Assembly: GCF_039539525.1 (NCBI RefSeq)
Contig: NZ_BAABDH010000033.1
Coordinates: 1 to 64,000 of the forward strand
Reading direction: 5' to 3'
Origin: Hymenobacter algoricola
GTDB lineage: Bacteria; Bacteroidota; Bacteroidia; Cytophagales; Hymenobacteraceae
DNA: 64,000 bases
The first letter of the stretch is position 1. Each line of letters starts with the position of its first letter. Both the position numbers and the translations under genes were made by a program. Shown piece after piece: positions 51,096 to 59,446 of this stretch. Below the pieces are notes generated by a model. That model was not told the DNA's origin and ran no database searches. It worked only from the letters and a program-made list of their open reading frames with translations.

Positions 51096-51899
51096 ATGAA
51101 CGATGGGCTCGTCCTTATACCGACCTATAATGAGCGCGAAAATGCTGAGCTGATAGTTCGCAAAGTGTTTTCGCTGCCGCAGGCGTTCGATGTGCTCGTC
51201 ATCGACGACGGCTCCCCCGACGGCACGGCCGACATCATCCGGGGGCTGCAGCAGGAATTTCCCGACCGCCTGTTTCTGGAAGAGCGCACGGGCAAGCTGG
51301 GACTGGGCACGGCCTACCTGCACGGCTTCCGCTGGGCCCTGGCCCGCGGCTACGACTACATCTTCGAGATGGACGCCGACTTCTCCCACAACCCCGACGA
51401 TCTGTCGCGCCTCTACCAGGCCTGCGCCAACGAGGGCTACGACATGGCCATTGGCTCGCGCTACATTCAGGGCGTAAACGTGGTGAACTGGCCCATGGAC
51501 CGCGTGCTCATGTCGTGGTTTGCCTCGGCCTACGTGCGCCTGATTACCGGCATGCCCATTGCCGATGCCACCGCCGGCTTCAAGTGCTACACGGCCCGGG
51601 TGCTGCGCGTCATCACCAACGACCACGTCCGCTTCGTGGGCTACGCCTTCCAGATTGAGATGAAGTGGCTGGCTTACAAGTACGGGTTCCGCATCATCGA
51701 AGTGCCCATTATCTTTACCGACCGCACCCGCGGGGCGTCCAAAATGACCAAGGGCATTTTCAAGGAAGCCTTTTTCGGGGTGGTGCAGATGAAAGTAGGC
51801 AGCTGGCTGCGCAGGTACGAGCGGACCGGCCGCGACGCCGCGACGCCAGCCAACACCCCGGCGCCGGCCCCCGCAACCCGTACTACCGAATCCCGGTAA
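51096..51899 (+). CDS. Polyprenol-phosphate mannosyltransferase-like GT2
   Basis: Protein of 267 aa related to dolichol-phosphate mannose synthase: LIPTYNERENAE at residues about 7-18, DDGSPDGT (about 37-44), the metal motif EMDADFSHNP (about 89-98), then SRYIQGVNVVNW and DATAGFKCY. No C-terminal membrane helices, as in the short type. It would load mannose (or a similar sugar) onto a polyprenyl phosphate, the donor used by GT39-type enzymes such as that at 10.4-11.9 kb. The C-terminal Ala/Pro/Thr-rich tail is probably disordered. Confidence 0.88.
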   Translation: MNDGLVLIPTYNERENAELIVRKVFSLPQAFDVLVIDDGSPDGTADIIRGLQQEFPDRLFLEERTGKLGLGTAYLHGFRWALARGYDYIFEMDADFSHNPDDLSRLYQACANEGYDMAIGSRYIQGVNVVNWPMDRVLMSWFASAYVRLITGMPIADATAGFKCYTARVLRVITNDHVRFVGYAFQIEMKWLAYKYGFRIIEVPIIFTDRTRGASKMTKGIFKEAFFGVVQMKVGSWLRRYERTGRDAATPANTPAPAPATRTTESR

Positions 51900-51958
51900 G
51901 CGGTTCTACCACCCGCCGGCAGGGCGCGTCCGCCTGGCTGTGCTATCTTGGCCTGCGA

Positions 51959-52906
51959 ATGGAAAACACTCCCCTCTTCTGGGTCGGCTTCAATGCCTTT
52001 GTGCTGGCGATGCTCCTGCTCGACCTGCTCATCTTCAACCGCAAGGCCCACGTGGTGACGATGCGGGAAGCCCTGGGCTGGAGTGCGTTCTGGATTGCCC
52101 TGTCGCTCACGTTCAACTACCTGGTATATCGCACCATGGGAAGGCAGGCGGGCCTGGAGTTTCTGACCGGCTACCTGATTGAGAAGTCGTTGAGCGTGGA
52201 CAACCTGTTCGTGTTCCTGCTCATTTTCACCTACTTCCGGGTGCCGCAGGAGTACCAGCACAAAATCCTGTTCTGGGGCATTATGGGGGCGCTGGTGCTG
52301 CGGGCCATCTTTATTCTGGCCGGGGCCGCGCTGCTGGCCAAGTTTCACTTCCTGATGTACGTGCTGGGCGCCTTTCTGGTGTATACCGGCGTCAAGATGG
52401 CCACCAGCGGCGGGGAGCCCGAAATTGACCCGGACAACAACCCGGTGGTGCGGTTTCTGAGCCGCCATCTGCCCATTACCAGCAAGCTGGAAGGCAGCCG
52501 GTTCTTCGTGCGCAAGGAAAAGCTGCTGTTTGCCACGCCCCTGTTCGTGGTGCTGGTGATGGTGGAAACCACCGACGTTATCTTCGCCGCCGACTCCATC
52601 CCGGCCATCCTGGCCATTTCCCGCGACACGTTCGTGGTTTACACCTCCAACGTGTTTGCCCTGCTGGGGCTGCGGGCCCTGTATTTTGCGTTGGCGGGGC
52701 TCATGAAGCTGTTTCACTACCTGCACTATGGCCTCTCCCTGATCCTGGTCTTCATTGGCGGCAAGCTGCTCATTGCCGACATCTACGTGCTGCCGATGAC
52801 GATTTCCCTGGGCATGGTGGGCCTGATCCTGACCGTGTCGGTGGTGGTGTCCCTGCTGTTCCCCAAGGCGGAGCAAGTGCCGGAAGCACCCGACACGCCG
52901 GCTTAA
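51959..52906 (+). CDS. TerC/Alx-family membrane protein
   Basis: Protein of 315 aa with about nine membrane helices and the conserved acidic helices of the family: EKSLSVDNLFVFLLIF (about residues 75-90) and VETTDVIFAADSIPA (about 202-216). TerC/Alx proteins are linked to tellurite resistance and to manganese export and homeostasis. Start at 51959. TATCTTGG at 51944-51951 resembles a -7 box just upstream. Confidence 0.9.
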   Translation: MENTPLFWVGFNAFVLAMLLLDLLIFNRKAHVVTMREALGWSAFWIALSLTFNYLVYRTMGRQAGLEFLTGYLIEKSLSVDNLFVFLLIFTYFRVPQEYQHKILFWGIMGALVLRAIFILAGAALLAKFHFLMYVLGAFLVYTGVKMATSGGEPEIDPDNNPVVRFLSRHLPITSKLEGSRFFVRKEKLLFATPLFVVLVMVETTDVIFAADSIPAILAISRDTFVVYTSNVFALLGLRALYFALAGLMKLFHYLHYGLSLILVFIGGKLLIADIYVLPMTISLGMVGLILTVSVVVSLLFPKAEQVPEAPDTPA

Positions 52907-52945
52907 CTGCGCAAGATCCGGGTTGGCCCCAGGCCCGCGGGCCGC

Positions 52946-52953
52946 TACTTTTG
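52946..52953 (+). promoter_or_regulatory. -7 element directly before the Ada-like gene
   Basis: TACTTTTG (exact TAnnTTTG) ends 5 nt before the ATG at 52959. Either the transcript is leaderless or translation starts at the next Met (52980). Confidence 0.5.
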
Positions 52954-52958
52954 GGCCC

Positions 52959-53840
52959 ATGCCAACCACCCCCGCCGCCATGTCTTCCGCCCAAGCTGCC
53001 CTGGACTACGCCCGCGTCGAGCAGGCCATCGAATACATTGCCGCCCGCTTCACCGAGCACCCTTCGCTGGACGAAATAGCGGCCCACGTGCACCTGAGCC
53101 CGTTTCACTTCACCCGCCTGTTTACCCGCTGGGCCGGCACCAGCCCGCAGCGGTTCCTGCGCTTTCTGACCAAGGAGCACGCCCGGCAGATCCTGGCCGA
53201 CTCGGGCAGCCTGCTCGACGCGGCTGAGCAAGCCGGCCTGTCGGGCGCGGGCCGCCTCCACGACCTGTTCGTGACCTACGAAGCCATGACTCCGGCCCAG
53301 TACCGCGCCCGGGCTGCCGGCCTGCTCATCCACTACGGCTTTCATCCCACGCCCTTCGGCGAATGCCTGCTCAGCCTTACCGACCGGGGCATCTGCGGCC
53401 TCACGTTTCAGCCGGCCGCAGCGCGGGCCGAGGCCCTGGCCCAGCTGCACGCCGGCTGGCCCCGGGCCTCCCTGCAGCCCGACGACGCCCGCACGGCCCT
53501 GGTAGCGGCCCGGCTGTTTGCCCCGGCTTCCGGGCAGAGCCAGCCCCTGCCGCTGCTGCTCAAAGGCACCAACTTTCAAATCAGGGTCTGGGAAGCCCTG
53601 CTTCGTATTCCGGCCGGCGCCCGGGTTTCGTACCGCGCTATTGCCGCCGCCATCGGCCAGCCCGGCGCGAGCCAGGCCGTGGGTGGGGCCATCGGGGCCA
53701 ATGCCATCGGCTACCTGATTCCCTGCCACCGCGTGATTCAGCAGCACGGCGGGCCCGGTGGCTACCGCTGGGGGCAGGCCCGCAAGCAGGCCCTGCTGGG
53801 CTGGGAAGCCGCCCGGGCCGAGCTGCCGGCGGTCGGTTAG
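52959..53840 (+). CDS. Ada-like AraC regulator fused to O6-methylguanine-DNA methyltransferase
   Basis: Protein of 293 aa. Residues about 15-110 form an AraC-type HTH pair (SLDEIAAHVHLSPFHFTRLFTRW), followed by a ribonuclease-H-like methyltransferase N-domain and then the catalytic AGT domain, with acceptor Cys256 in IPCHRVI and the preceding VSYRAIAAAIG helix. The N-terminal zinc-Cys phosphotriester domain of E. coli Ada is absent, so it probably senses and repairs O6-alkylguanine only. A TACTTTTG box is just upstream of the start. Confidence 0.92.
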   Translation: MPTTPAAMSSAQAALDYARVEQAIEYIAARFTEHPSLDEIAAHVHLSPFHFTRLFTRWAGTSPQRFLRFLTKEHARQILADSGSLLDAAEQAGLSGAGRLHDLFVTYEAMTPAQYRARAAGLLIHYGFHPTPFGECLLSLTDRGICGLTFQPAAARAEALAQLHAGWPRASLQPDDARTALVAARLFAPASGQSQPLPLLLKGTNFQIRVWEALLRIPAGARVSYRAIAAAIGQPGASQAVGGAIGANAIGYLIPCHRVIQQHGGPGGYRWGQARKQALLGWEAARAELPAVG

Positions 53841-53887
53841 CGCCGCGCCCGGGCAGCGCACCGTGGCCCGGCGCCGTCCTAAGAAGC

Positions 53888-53923
53888 AAAAAAGCCCGCC
53901 GGAGGATTCCGGCGGGCTTTTTT
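53888..53923. terminator. Bidirectional terminator
   Basis: AAAAAAGCCCGCCGGA, loop GGAT, TCCGGCGGGCTTTTTT. Between the convergent Ada-like and transglycosylase genes. Confidence 0.95.
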
Positions 53924-53945
53924 ATGTTCGGTTTCCTGTTTGCCT

Positions 53946-56090
53946 CTACGGCTTGGGCTTGGGCTCCTCGGCCGGCGGCTCCACGTTGGTGTTCACGCCC
54001 TCATCCGGGGCCTGCCCGCCCAGCAGGTCAATCAGGTTCAGGGGCTCAAACTGCGCCGAGTCGGCGGCCAGCACGGTGCGGGTGGTGTCGGGGCGCACGG
54101 CGCGGAAGATGGAGCTGTGGGCCCGGCCCGGGAAGCTCAGGCTGTAGGTCAGCGACTCCCGGTCATTTGACCCGATCAGGCCCTTGCGCACCATCAGGTC
54201 GGCAATCAGACGGTGGAAGTAGCGGGCACTGCTGCGCATCTCGCCGTACTGGTTGAAGGAGCGCTGGTAGTACTTGGGCCGCGGAACGATGCTGGCCAGG
54301 TACAGGCTTTCCGACAAGCTCAGCTCGGCGGGCTGCTTGCTGAAGTAGAACCGCGCGGCTTCCGTCGCTCCATATATTTTCGGGCCCCACTCGATGATGT
54401 TCAGGTATACCTCCAGCATCCGCTCCTTGGGCACGAGCCGGGTGTTTTCGAGCAGCCACACGATCAGGGCTTCCTCAATCTTGCGGGTGACGGTTTTCTG
54501 CCGGGTCAGGAACACGTTTTTCACCAGCTGCATCGAGATGGTGCTGCCGCCGCGGGCAAAGCGCTTCTCCTTGATGTTCTGGATGGCCGACTTCACAAAC
54601 GCCTTTTCCATAAAGCCCCGGTGGGTCAGAAAGCGCGGGTCCTCGGCCGTCATGATGGCCGCCTTCAGGTAGGGCGACACCTCGTTGTAGGATACAAACT
54701 CGGGGTTGGAGGCACCCACGGCGAAGGTTTTGATGGAGTCGCCCTTGTCGTTGTAGGCCGTGTAGAGAAACTCCTCGTTGAGCTTGTTCAGGTTTTCGCG
54801 GCCGAAGCGGGTGATGCGGAAGTTCTTGGGGCTCAGCCCGGAGTTGAACTGCAGGCTGTCGAGCTGGTTCATGTCCAGGGCAAAGTGCATCTTATAGGTC
54901 AGCGTGCCTTGGCCCTGCATGCCTTCCAGGGTGTTGAACATGCCCTGGGGCAAGGCCGCAAAGAACGTGTTGGCCGCCGTTTCCGCCGACAGGATATCGG
55001 CCTTCACCTGCAGGCCGGCCAGCGTTTCGCGGCGGTTGCGCAGGCCGTTGCCCTCCCGGCTCACCACCCGCTGGTCGAGGGGCAGCTTGCGGATGCTGAC
55101 CACCGGAAAAAACTCCATGCGGTTCAGCGTCACCTTGGTGCCCTTGTCGAGAGCGGCAAACGCCTGCCCGAGCCGGGCCACGAAGTCGATGCCGCCGCGG
55201 GGGAAGCGCACGTCCCGGTCCGAGAGCTTGGGGTGGTTGACGATGAAGTTGGCCGCCGAAGCCGTGCCGCGCACGGTCAGCTCGTTGTCGTTGAGCTCCT
55301 TGTCGGCCAGGCTGAAGCGCAGCGTGTCGAACTGCACCCGGGCGCCGTAGCGGCGCAGCACGTAGGGCAGCGTCACGGGGCGGCGGTCCAGCCCAAACAC
55401 CTCAGCATTCAGGGCGTAGTCGCCGGGCTCGATGTGGCCCTGCACGCCGACCTTGTTTTCCACCGAGTCGACCACGGCCGTCAGCTGCCCGCTGATGTCG
55501 CCATCTTCAATGGCCAGGCGCGGCATGGTGATGCGGGCCCGGTGCCGGGGGCTGTCGTAGGTAACCAGGAAGTTGCGGAAGTCGGCCTGCCCGGGCACGT
55601 TGTCGAAGCCGGCTTCGAGCAGCTGGTTGGCCAGCAGGCCGTAGTTGGTGCCCTGGGTAGTGTCGCGGGGCACTTCGGGCTTGGCGCCTTTCTTCTTATA
55701 GAGAAAGGAGAAGTTGTCGGAGCCGGCCGTTTTGCGGGCCGTCAGGCGGGCGTCGCTGATTTCGAGGTTGCTGAACACCGGCCGGCCCGCAAACAAAGAC
55801 CGCACGCTGAGCGACACCGTCATCAGGCGGGCCCGGAGCAGGGTGTCGGCGGGCTGGGCCTGGGGCACCAGGCTCATGCCGTCAATCCGGACCGTGTTCA
55901 GGTCGGTAAAGCGGGCCGGGCCCAGCGTCAGCGCCACGGGGTAGCGGCGCTCCACCTTGGCTTTCACCTGCTGCAGGGCGTAGGTGAGCAGCTCCTGGCG
56001 TTTGAGCAGAAATACGCCCAATGCCCCGCCCAGCAGCACCACGAGGATGCCCAGGCTGAACCCTATTTTTCGTTTTGTTGCTGAAGTCAC
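53946..56090 (-). CDS. AsmA-like domain fused to GT51 peptidoglycan transglycosylase
   Basis: Protein of 714 aa, start GTG at 56090 (TSATKRKIGF follows). A signal-anchor helix (about residues 8-26) is followed by about 380 residues with an AsmA/TamB-like pattern (LKRQELLTYALQQVKAKVE, LTLGPARFTDLNTVRIDG, VDSVENKVGVQGHIEPGDY). The C-terminal GT51 domain carries MTAEDPRFLTHRG (catalytic Glu, about 480-492), RGGSTISMQLVKN (about 515-527) and the helix with IIEWGPKIYGATEAARFYF. There is no transpeptidase domain. It would polymerise glycan strands at the periplasmic face; the AsmA-like part may contact lipid or envelope. Confidence 0.85.
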   Translation of the reverse strand: MTSATKRKIGFSLGILVVLLGGALGVFLLKRQELLTYALQQVKAKVERRYPVALTLGPARFTDLNTVRIDGMSLVPQAQPADTLLRARLMTVSLSVRSLFAGRPVFSNLEISDARLTARKTAGSDNFSFLYKKKGAKPEVPRDTTQGTNYGLLANQLLEAGFDNVPGQADFRNFLVTYDSPRHRARITMPRLAIEDGDISGQLTAVVDSVENKVGVQGHIEPGDYALNAEVFGLDRRPVTLPYVLRRYGARVQFDTLRFSLADKELNDNELTVRGTASAANFIVNHPKLSDRDVRFPRGGIDFVARLGQAFAALDKGTKVTLNRMEFFPVVSIRKLPLDQRVVSREGNGLRNRRETLAGLQVKADILSAETAANTFFAALPQGMFNTLEGMQGQGTLTYKMHFALDMNQLDSLQFNSGLSPKNFRITRFGRENLNKLNEEFLYTAYNDKGDSIKTFAVGASNPEFVSYNEVSPYLKAAIMTAEDPRFLTHRGFMEKAFVKSAIQNIKEKRFARGGSTISMQLVKNVFLTRQKTVTRKIEEALIVWLLENTRLVPKERMLEVYLNIIEWGPKIYGATEAARFYFSKQPAELSLSESLYLASIVPRPKYYQRSFNQYGEMRSSARYFHRLIADLMVRKGLIGSNDRESLTYSLSFPGRAHSSIFRAVRPDTTRTVLAADSAQFEPLNLIDLLGGQAPDEGVNTNVEPPAEEPKPKP

Positions 56091-56161
56091 GCGAGCCAGT
56101 AGAGGGAGGAAGTGCGGCCGGGCATGCCAGATTCGTGCCGAACCCGCCGCCGCTCGGAAGC

Positions 56162-56169
56162 CAAAGGTA
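56162..56169 (-). promoter_or_regulatory. -7 element for the transglycosylase gene
   Basis: On the minus strand TACCTTTG lies 71 nt before the GTG at 56090. It faces the purB box at 56214-56221, making a divergent pair 44 nt apart. Confidence 0.45.
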
Positions 56170-56213
56170 GCGAAAAAGGCCCGGGGCCGAACTTCTTGCC
56201 CCGCCCCATTCGC

Positions 56214-56221
56214 TACCTTTG
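56214..56221 (+). promoter_or_regulatory. -7 element for purB
   Basis: TACCTTTG, exact TAnnTTTG, 31 nt before the ATG at 56253. Confidence 0.5.
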
Positions 56222-56252
56222 ACGCACTCTGGCCAACTTTGTTTCCCTCCGC

Positions 56253-57617
56253 ATGACTGCTGCTGCCGACTTCGCCCTGCTCTCCCCGCTCACCGCCGTT
56301 TCGCCCCTCGATGGCCGCTACCGCCGGCAGGCCATTCCCCTGGCCCCCTATTTTTCCGAGCTGGCCCTGATGCGCTACCGGGTGCTGATTGAGGTGGAGT
56401 ACTTCATTGCCCTCTGCGAGCTGCCCCTGCCCCAGCTCAGCGGCGTCGACGCGGCGGTGTTTGGCGAGCTGCGCGGACTCTACCAGTATTTCTCCCTCGA
56501 AGATGCCGAGGCGGTGAAGGCCCACGAGCAGGTGACCAACCACGACGTGAAGGCCATCGAGTACTTTCTGCGCGACAAGTTCGCGGCCCTGGACCTGGGC
56601 GCTTATCGGGAGTTCATTCACTTCGGCCTCACCTCTCAGGATATCAACAACACCGCTATTCCGCTCAGCCTGCAGCAGGCCCTGCTGCGGGTGCTGCTGC
56701 CGGCCTACGCCCTGGTGCGCAACCAGCTGGCCGCCCGCGCCACCGAGTGGGAAGCCATGCCGATGCTGGCCCGCACCCACGGGCAGCCGGCCTCGCCCAC
56801 CCGCCTGGGCAAGGAAATCCAGGTGTTCGTGGCCCGGCTCGACGCCCAGGTGGAGCTGCTGGCCCAGGTGCCGTTCGGGGCCAAGTTCGGCGGGGCCACC
56901 GGCAACCTCAACGCCCACCAGGTGGCCTACCCGCAGGTCGACTGGAAGCAGTTTGCCGACGTGTTTGTGCAAAACCGGCTGGGGCTGCACCGCAGTCAGC
57001 CCACCACCCAGATTGAGCACTACGACCACCTGGCCGCCACCTGCGACGGCCTCAAGCGCCTCAATACCATCCTGATTGACCTGGCCCGGGACGTGTGGCA
57101 GTACATTTCGCTGGGCTATTTCCGCCAGACCATCAAGGCCGGGGAGGTGGGCTCGTCGGCCATGCCCCACAAGGTGAACCCCATCGACTTTGAGAATGCC
57201 GAGGGCAACCTGGGCGTGGCCAACGCCCTGCTCGAGCACCTTGCGGCCAAGCTGCCCATCAGCCGCCTGCAGCGCGACCTGACCGACTCCACCGTACTGC
57301 GCAACCTGGGTGTGCCGCTGGGTCACACCCTGATTGCGCTGAACTCGCTGCAGCGCGGCCTCGACAAGCTGGCCCTCGACGAGGCCGCCCTAAGCCGCGA
57401 CCTGGACGCCAACTGGGCCGTGGTGGCCGAAGCCCTGCAAACCATCCTGCGCCGCGAGGCCTACCCCGACCCCTACAACGCCCTCAAAGCCCTGACCCGC
57501 ACCGGCGAAGCCATTTCCCAGGCCAGCATCGGCGCGTTTATCGACACGCTGGCCGTGAGTGAGGACGTGAGGCAGGAGCTGCGGGCTATTACGCCGCACA
57601 CCTACGTGGGCCTGTAA
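56253..57617 (+). CDS. purB: Adenylosuccinate lyase
   Basis: Protein of 454 aa of the fumarase/aspartase superfamily, catalysing two steps of purine synthesis (SAICAR to AICAR, and adenylosuccinate to AMP). N-terminal LSPLDGRYRR, FGLTSQDINNTA (about residues 126-137), the general acid/base region ARTHGQPASPT (about 171-181) and the flexible signature loop GSSAMPHKVNPIDFE (about 302-316) are all intact. Length normal. Confidence 0.96.
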   Translation: MTAAADFALLSPLTAVSPLDGRYRRQAIPLAPYFSELALMRYRVLIEVEYFIALCELPLPQLSGVDAAVFGELRGLYQYFSLEDAEAVKAHEQVTNHDVKAIEYFLRDKFAALDLGAYREFIHFGLTSQDINNTAIPLSLQQALLRVLLPAYALVRNQLAARATEWEAMPMLARTHGQPASPTRLGKEIQVFVARLDAQVELLAQVPFGAKFGGATGNLNAHQVAYPQVDWKQFADVFVQNRLGLHRSQPTTQIEHYDHLAATCDGLKRLNTILIDLARDVWQYISLGYFRQTIKAGEVGSSAMPHKVNPIDFENAEGNLGVANALLEHLAAKLPISRLQRDLTDSTVLRNLGVPLGHTLIALNSLQRGLDKLALDEAALSRDLDANWAVVAEALQTILRREAYPDPYNALKALTRTGEAISQASIGAFIDTLAVSEDVRQELRAITPHTYVGL

Positions 57618-57645
57618 GCCTGCTCCCTTACTCCATTTCCTTTTC

Positions 57646-58618
57646 ATGTCTATGCCTACTTTTTCTCTTTGTGCCTTTACCACCAGTCTGCTCGTAGCGG
57701 CAGCCGGCACCACGTATGCCCAGAGCTGGCAATGGGCTGCGGCCCCGGCAGGTACCGGCAGCGCGGATATTTATGCCACGGCCCCCGATGGCAATGGCAG
57801 CACGGTAGTAGCGGGCCAGTTTGCCGGCACCATCACTTTGGGCGCAACCACCCTGACCAGCGCCGGCAAGTTGTAGGCTACTTTTACAGCCCGGTAGCGA
57901 GCTTCGGCCCGGTCGCACTGCCCAATGCTGATGCCACCGGCAACACGGCCGATATCTTTGCTGCCCGTCTGACGGCGACGGGTACCTGGAGCCAGGCGCT
58001 GCACGCCGGCGGCCCTGGCTTCGACCACGCATTGACGGTAGAGTGGTAGCGCCCGGTGGCGCAGCCACCATTGGCGGCCTGTTTTTTGGCCCTACGGCCA
58101 GCTTTGGCAACCAGACGCTCACCAACACCGATGCGACCGGGGCTACTGCCGATCTGGTAGTAGGCCGCCTTAACAGTTTGGCTACGGCCTGGACGCAGGC
58201 AGTGCGCGGCGGCAGTGAAGCAGCCTTTGATCTGGCGCTGACCAGCAGCGGTGAGGTAACGGTAGTCGGTATTTTCCAGGGTGCCACCACCACGTTTGGC
58301 CCCACCACCCTCCCTGCTACCTCTCCCGGCGGCTCAGCGTTTGTGGCCCGCACCGCCGGCCTGACCCTGGGCACCCGCCGGACCGTGGCGGCCGAAGTTC
58401 TCTGGCTGTCCCCCAATCCCGCCCACGCCGCCGCTTTCCTGTTGCCCGCCACGGAGCAGGCGCGTCTGGTGGTGGTACTCGACGCGGTGGGCCGCCCGGT
58501 CAGCCAGCAGGTAGTGCCGGCCCGGGCCACCGCCGCGGTCCTGGACCTGACGGGCCTGACGCCCGGCCTGTACGTGGTGCGCTGCGGCGAAGCTTCCGGC
58601 CGGCTCATAGTGGAGTAA
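57646..58618 (+). pseudogene. T9SS-exported beta-repeat protein gene with two frameshifts
   Basis: Frame 1 (57646 to about 57876) gives a signal peptide and the first repeat (GTITLGATTLTSAG). Frame 2 (about 57870 to 58047) continues VGYFYSPVASFGPVALPNADATG...ADIFAARL. Frame 3 (about 58043 to 58618) continues GGLFFGPTASFGNQTLTNTDATGATADLVVGRL and ends in a type IX sorting domain (LWLSPNPA...GLYVVRCGEASGRLIVE). Repeats of about 60-70 aa carry the pattern VGxFxGxxxFGxxTL. Both shifts move the frame in the same direction, consistent with two single-base deletions. A broken secreted protein gene, unless both shifts are sequencing errors. Confidence 0.75.
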
Positions 58619-58641
58619 AGCCTCCTGATTCAGCGAAAACT

Positions 58642-58676
58642 CCCGGTTGCCCATTGCGGCGGCCGGGGCTTTTTTT
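58642..58676. terminator. Terminator between pseudogene and XRE-like gene
   Basis: CCCGG (58642-58646) with CCGGG (58663-58667) and a GC-rich partly paired loop, followed by GCTTTTTTT. Serves the plus-strand gene and lies beside the convergent XRE-like stop at 58681. Confidence 0.65.
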
Positions 58677-58680
58677 GGCC

Positions 58681-59268
58681 TTACCCAGCCGACTCCTCCC
58701 GCGGCGCGGCATTTCCCAGCAGCTTGGTTATTTCGGCGGCTTCGAAGGCCAGCACCCGCAGGCGCAGCTGGAGCAGGGCGGGCGTGCCGGCATCGTATTC
58801 CAGAACAACCCGAGCCTCCGCCTCAAAGGTGTTTAGCCACAGCTGCCCCCACTCGTCGGAAAAAGCCGCCCGGAGCCCCGGCAGCACGTGCAGGCGTAGC
58901 CGGGCCTGCCTCAGCTGCGTCTGGCTGCGCTCCAGCGCCAGCTGGAGCGGGTATTCTTCCAGCGTGATTTTCCGCCGCCGCCTACGCAGCTCCTGCTGCT
59001 CGGCCTCCGTCAGGCTCAGCCCCGGCTCGGGGGCCTCGGGCTCAGGTCCATAGGGAGCCGGCAGTTGCTGCCGCAGGGCATCCAGCCTCTCATAAGCGGC
59101 CATGGGCATCAGGCGCTGGCCCCGCTCGTCCATGGCTAAGGTGCTTCGGGTTACGTTCAGCAAGTCGGCTACCCGCTGCTGGGAAAGGCCGAAATGCGCC
59201 TGTACCAGCTGCAACCGGCCCTGCACCGGGCTCGGTCCGCGGCTGTGCGAGAAATTACGCTTTGTCAT
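58681..59268 (-). CDS. XRE-like helix-turn-helix protein (paralogue of 9517-10101)
   Basis: Protein of 195 aa. The HTH (HFGLSQQRVADLLNVTRSTLAMDERG, residues about 23-48) is at the N-terminus. A basic stretch (RRRRRK, about 98-103) is followed by a helical domain with RQARLRLHVLPGLRAAF and a C-terminal helix LRVLAFEAAEITKLLG. It shares domain order and several positions with the protein at 9517-10101. Start at 59268 (MTKRNF). A 56-nt perfect palindrome begins 31 nt upstream, likely its operator. The divergent neighbour is a GT9 glycosyltransferase gene, which may be under the same control. Confidence 0.72.
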   Translation of the reverse strand: MTKRNFSHSRGPSPVQGRLQLVQAHFGLSQQRVADLLNVTRSTLAMDERGQRLMPMAAYERLDALRQQLPAPYGPEPEAPEPGLSLTEAEQQELRRRRRKITLEEYPLQLALERSQTQLRQARLRLHVLPGLRAAFSDEWGQLWLNTFEAEARVVLEYDAGTPALLQLRLRVLAFEAAEITKLLGNAAPREESAG

Positions 59269-59299
59269 GAGCAAGCGGGCCAGAAAGGACCGACCCCGG

Positions 59300-59355
59300 T
59301 TTGTGACAACTTAGTCTGTGACAAAATATTTTGTCACAGACTAAGTTGTCACAAA
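59300..59355. promoter_or_regulatory. 56-nt perfect palindrome with four TGTGACAA boxes
   Basis: Perfect inverted repeat centred at 59327/59328. Each half contains two TGTGACAA boxes 15 nt apart (59302-59309 and 59317-59324, mirrored at 59331-59338 and 59346-59353) separated by a TTAGTC-type spacer, with AAAATATTTT in the centre. It lies in the divergent gap between the XRE-like gene (minus) and the GT9 gene (plus), so it is more likely an operator than a terminator. Confidence 0.8.
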
Positions 59356-59394
59356 AATCCGAAACGCCGCCCGGCCCGGGTTTTTCCGTCCGGG

Positions 59395-59427
59395 TTGCGG
59401 GCTGCTTCGCCCCTTCGGCTACCTTTG
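59395..59427 (+). promoter_or_regulatory. Promoter of the GT9 gene
   Basis: TTG (59395-59397), 22-nt spacer, TACCTTTG (59420-59427), 19 nt before the ATG at 59447. The palindrome at 59300-59355 lies about 40 nt upstream of the TTG. Confidence 0.6.
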
Positions 59428-59446
59428 CCGGATACTCTCTTCCCGC

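Noticed and set aside
56091..57326. Extension of the transglycosylase frame upstream to 1126 aa
   Set aside because: Antisense to purB; the signal-anchor helix follows the GTG at 56090 immediately.
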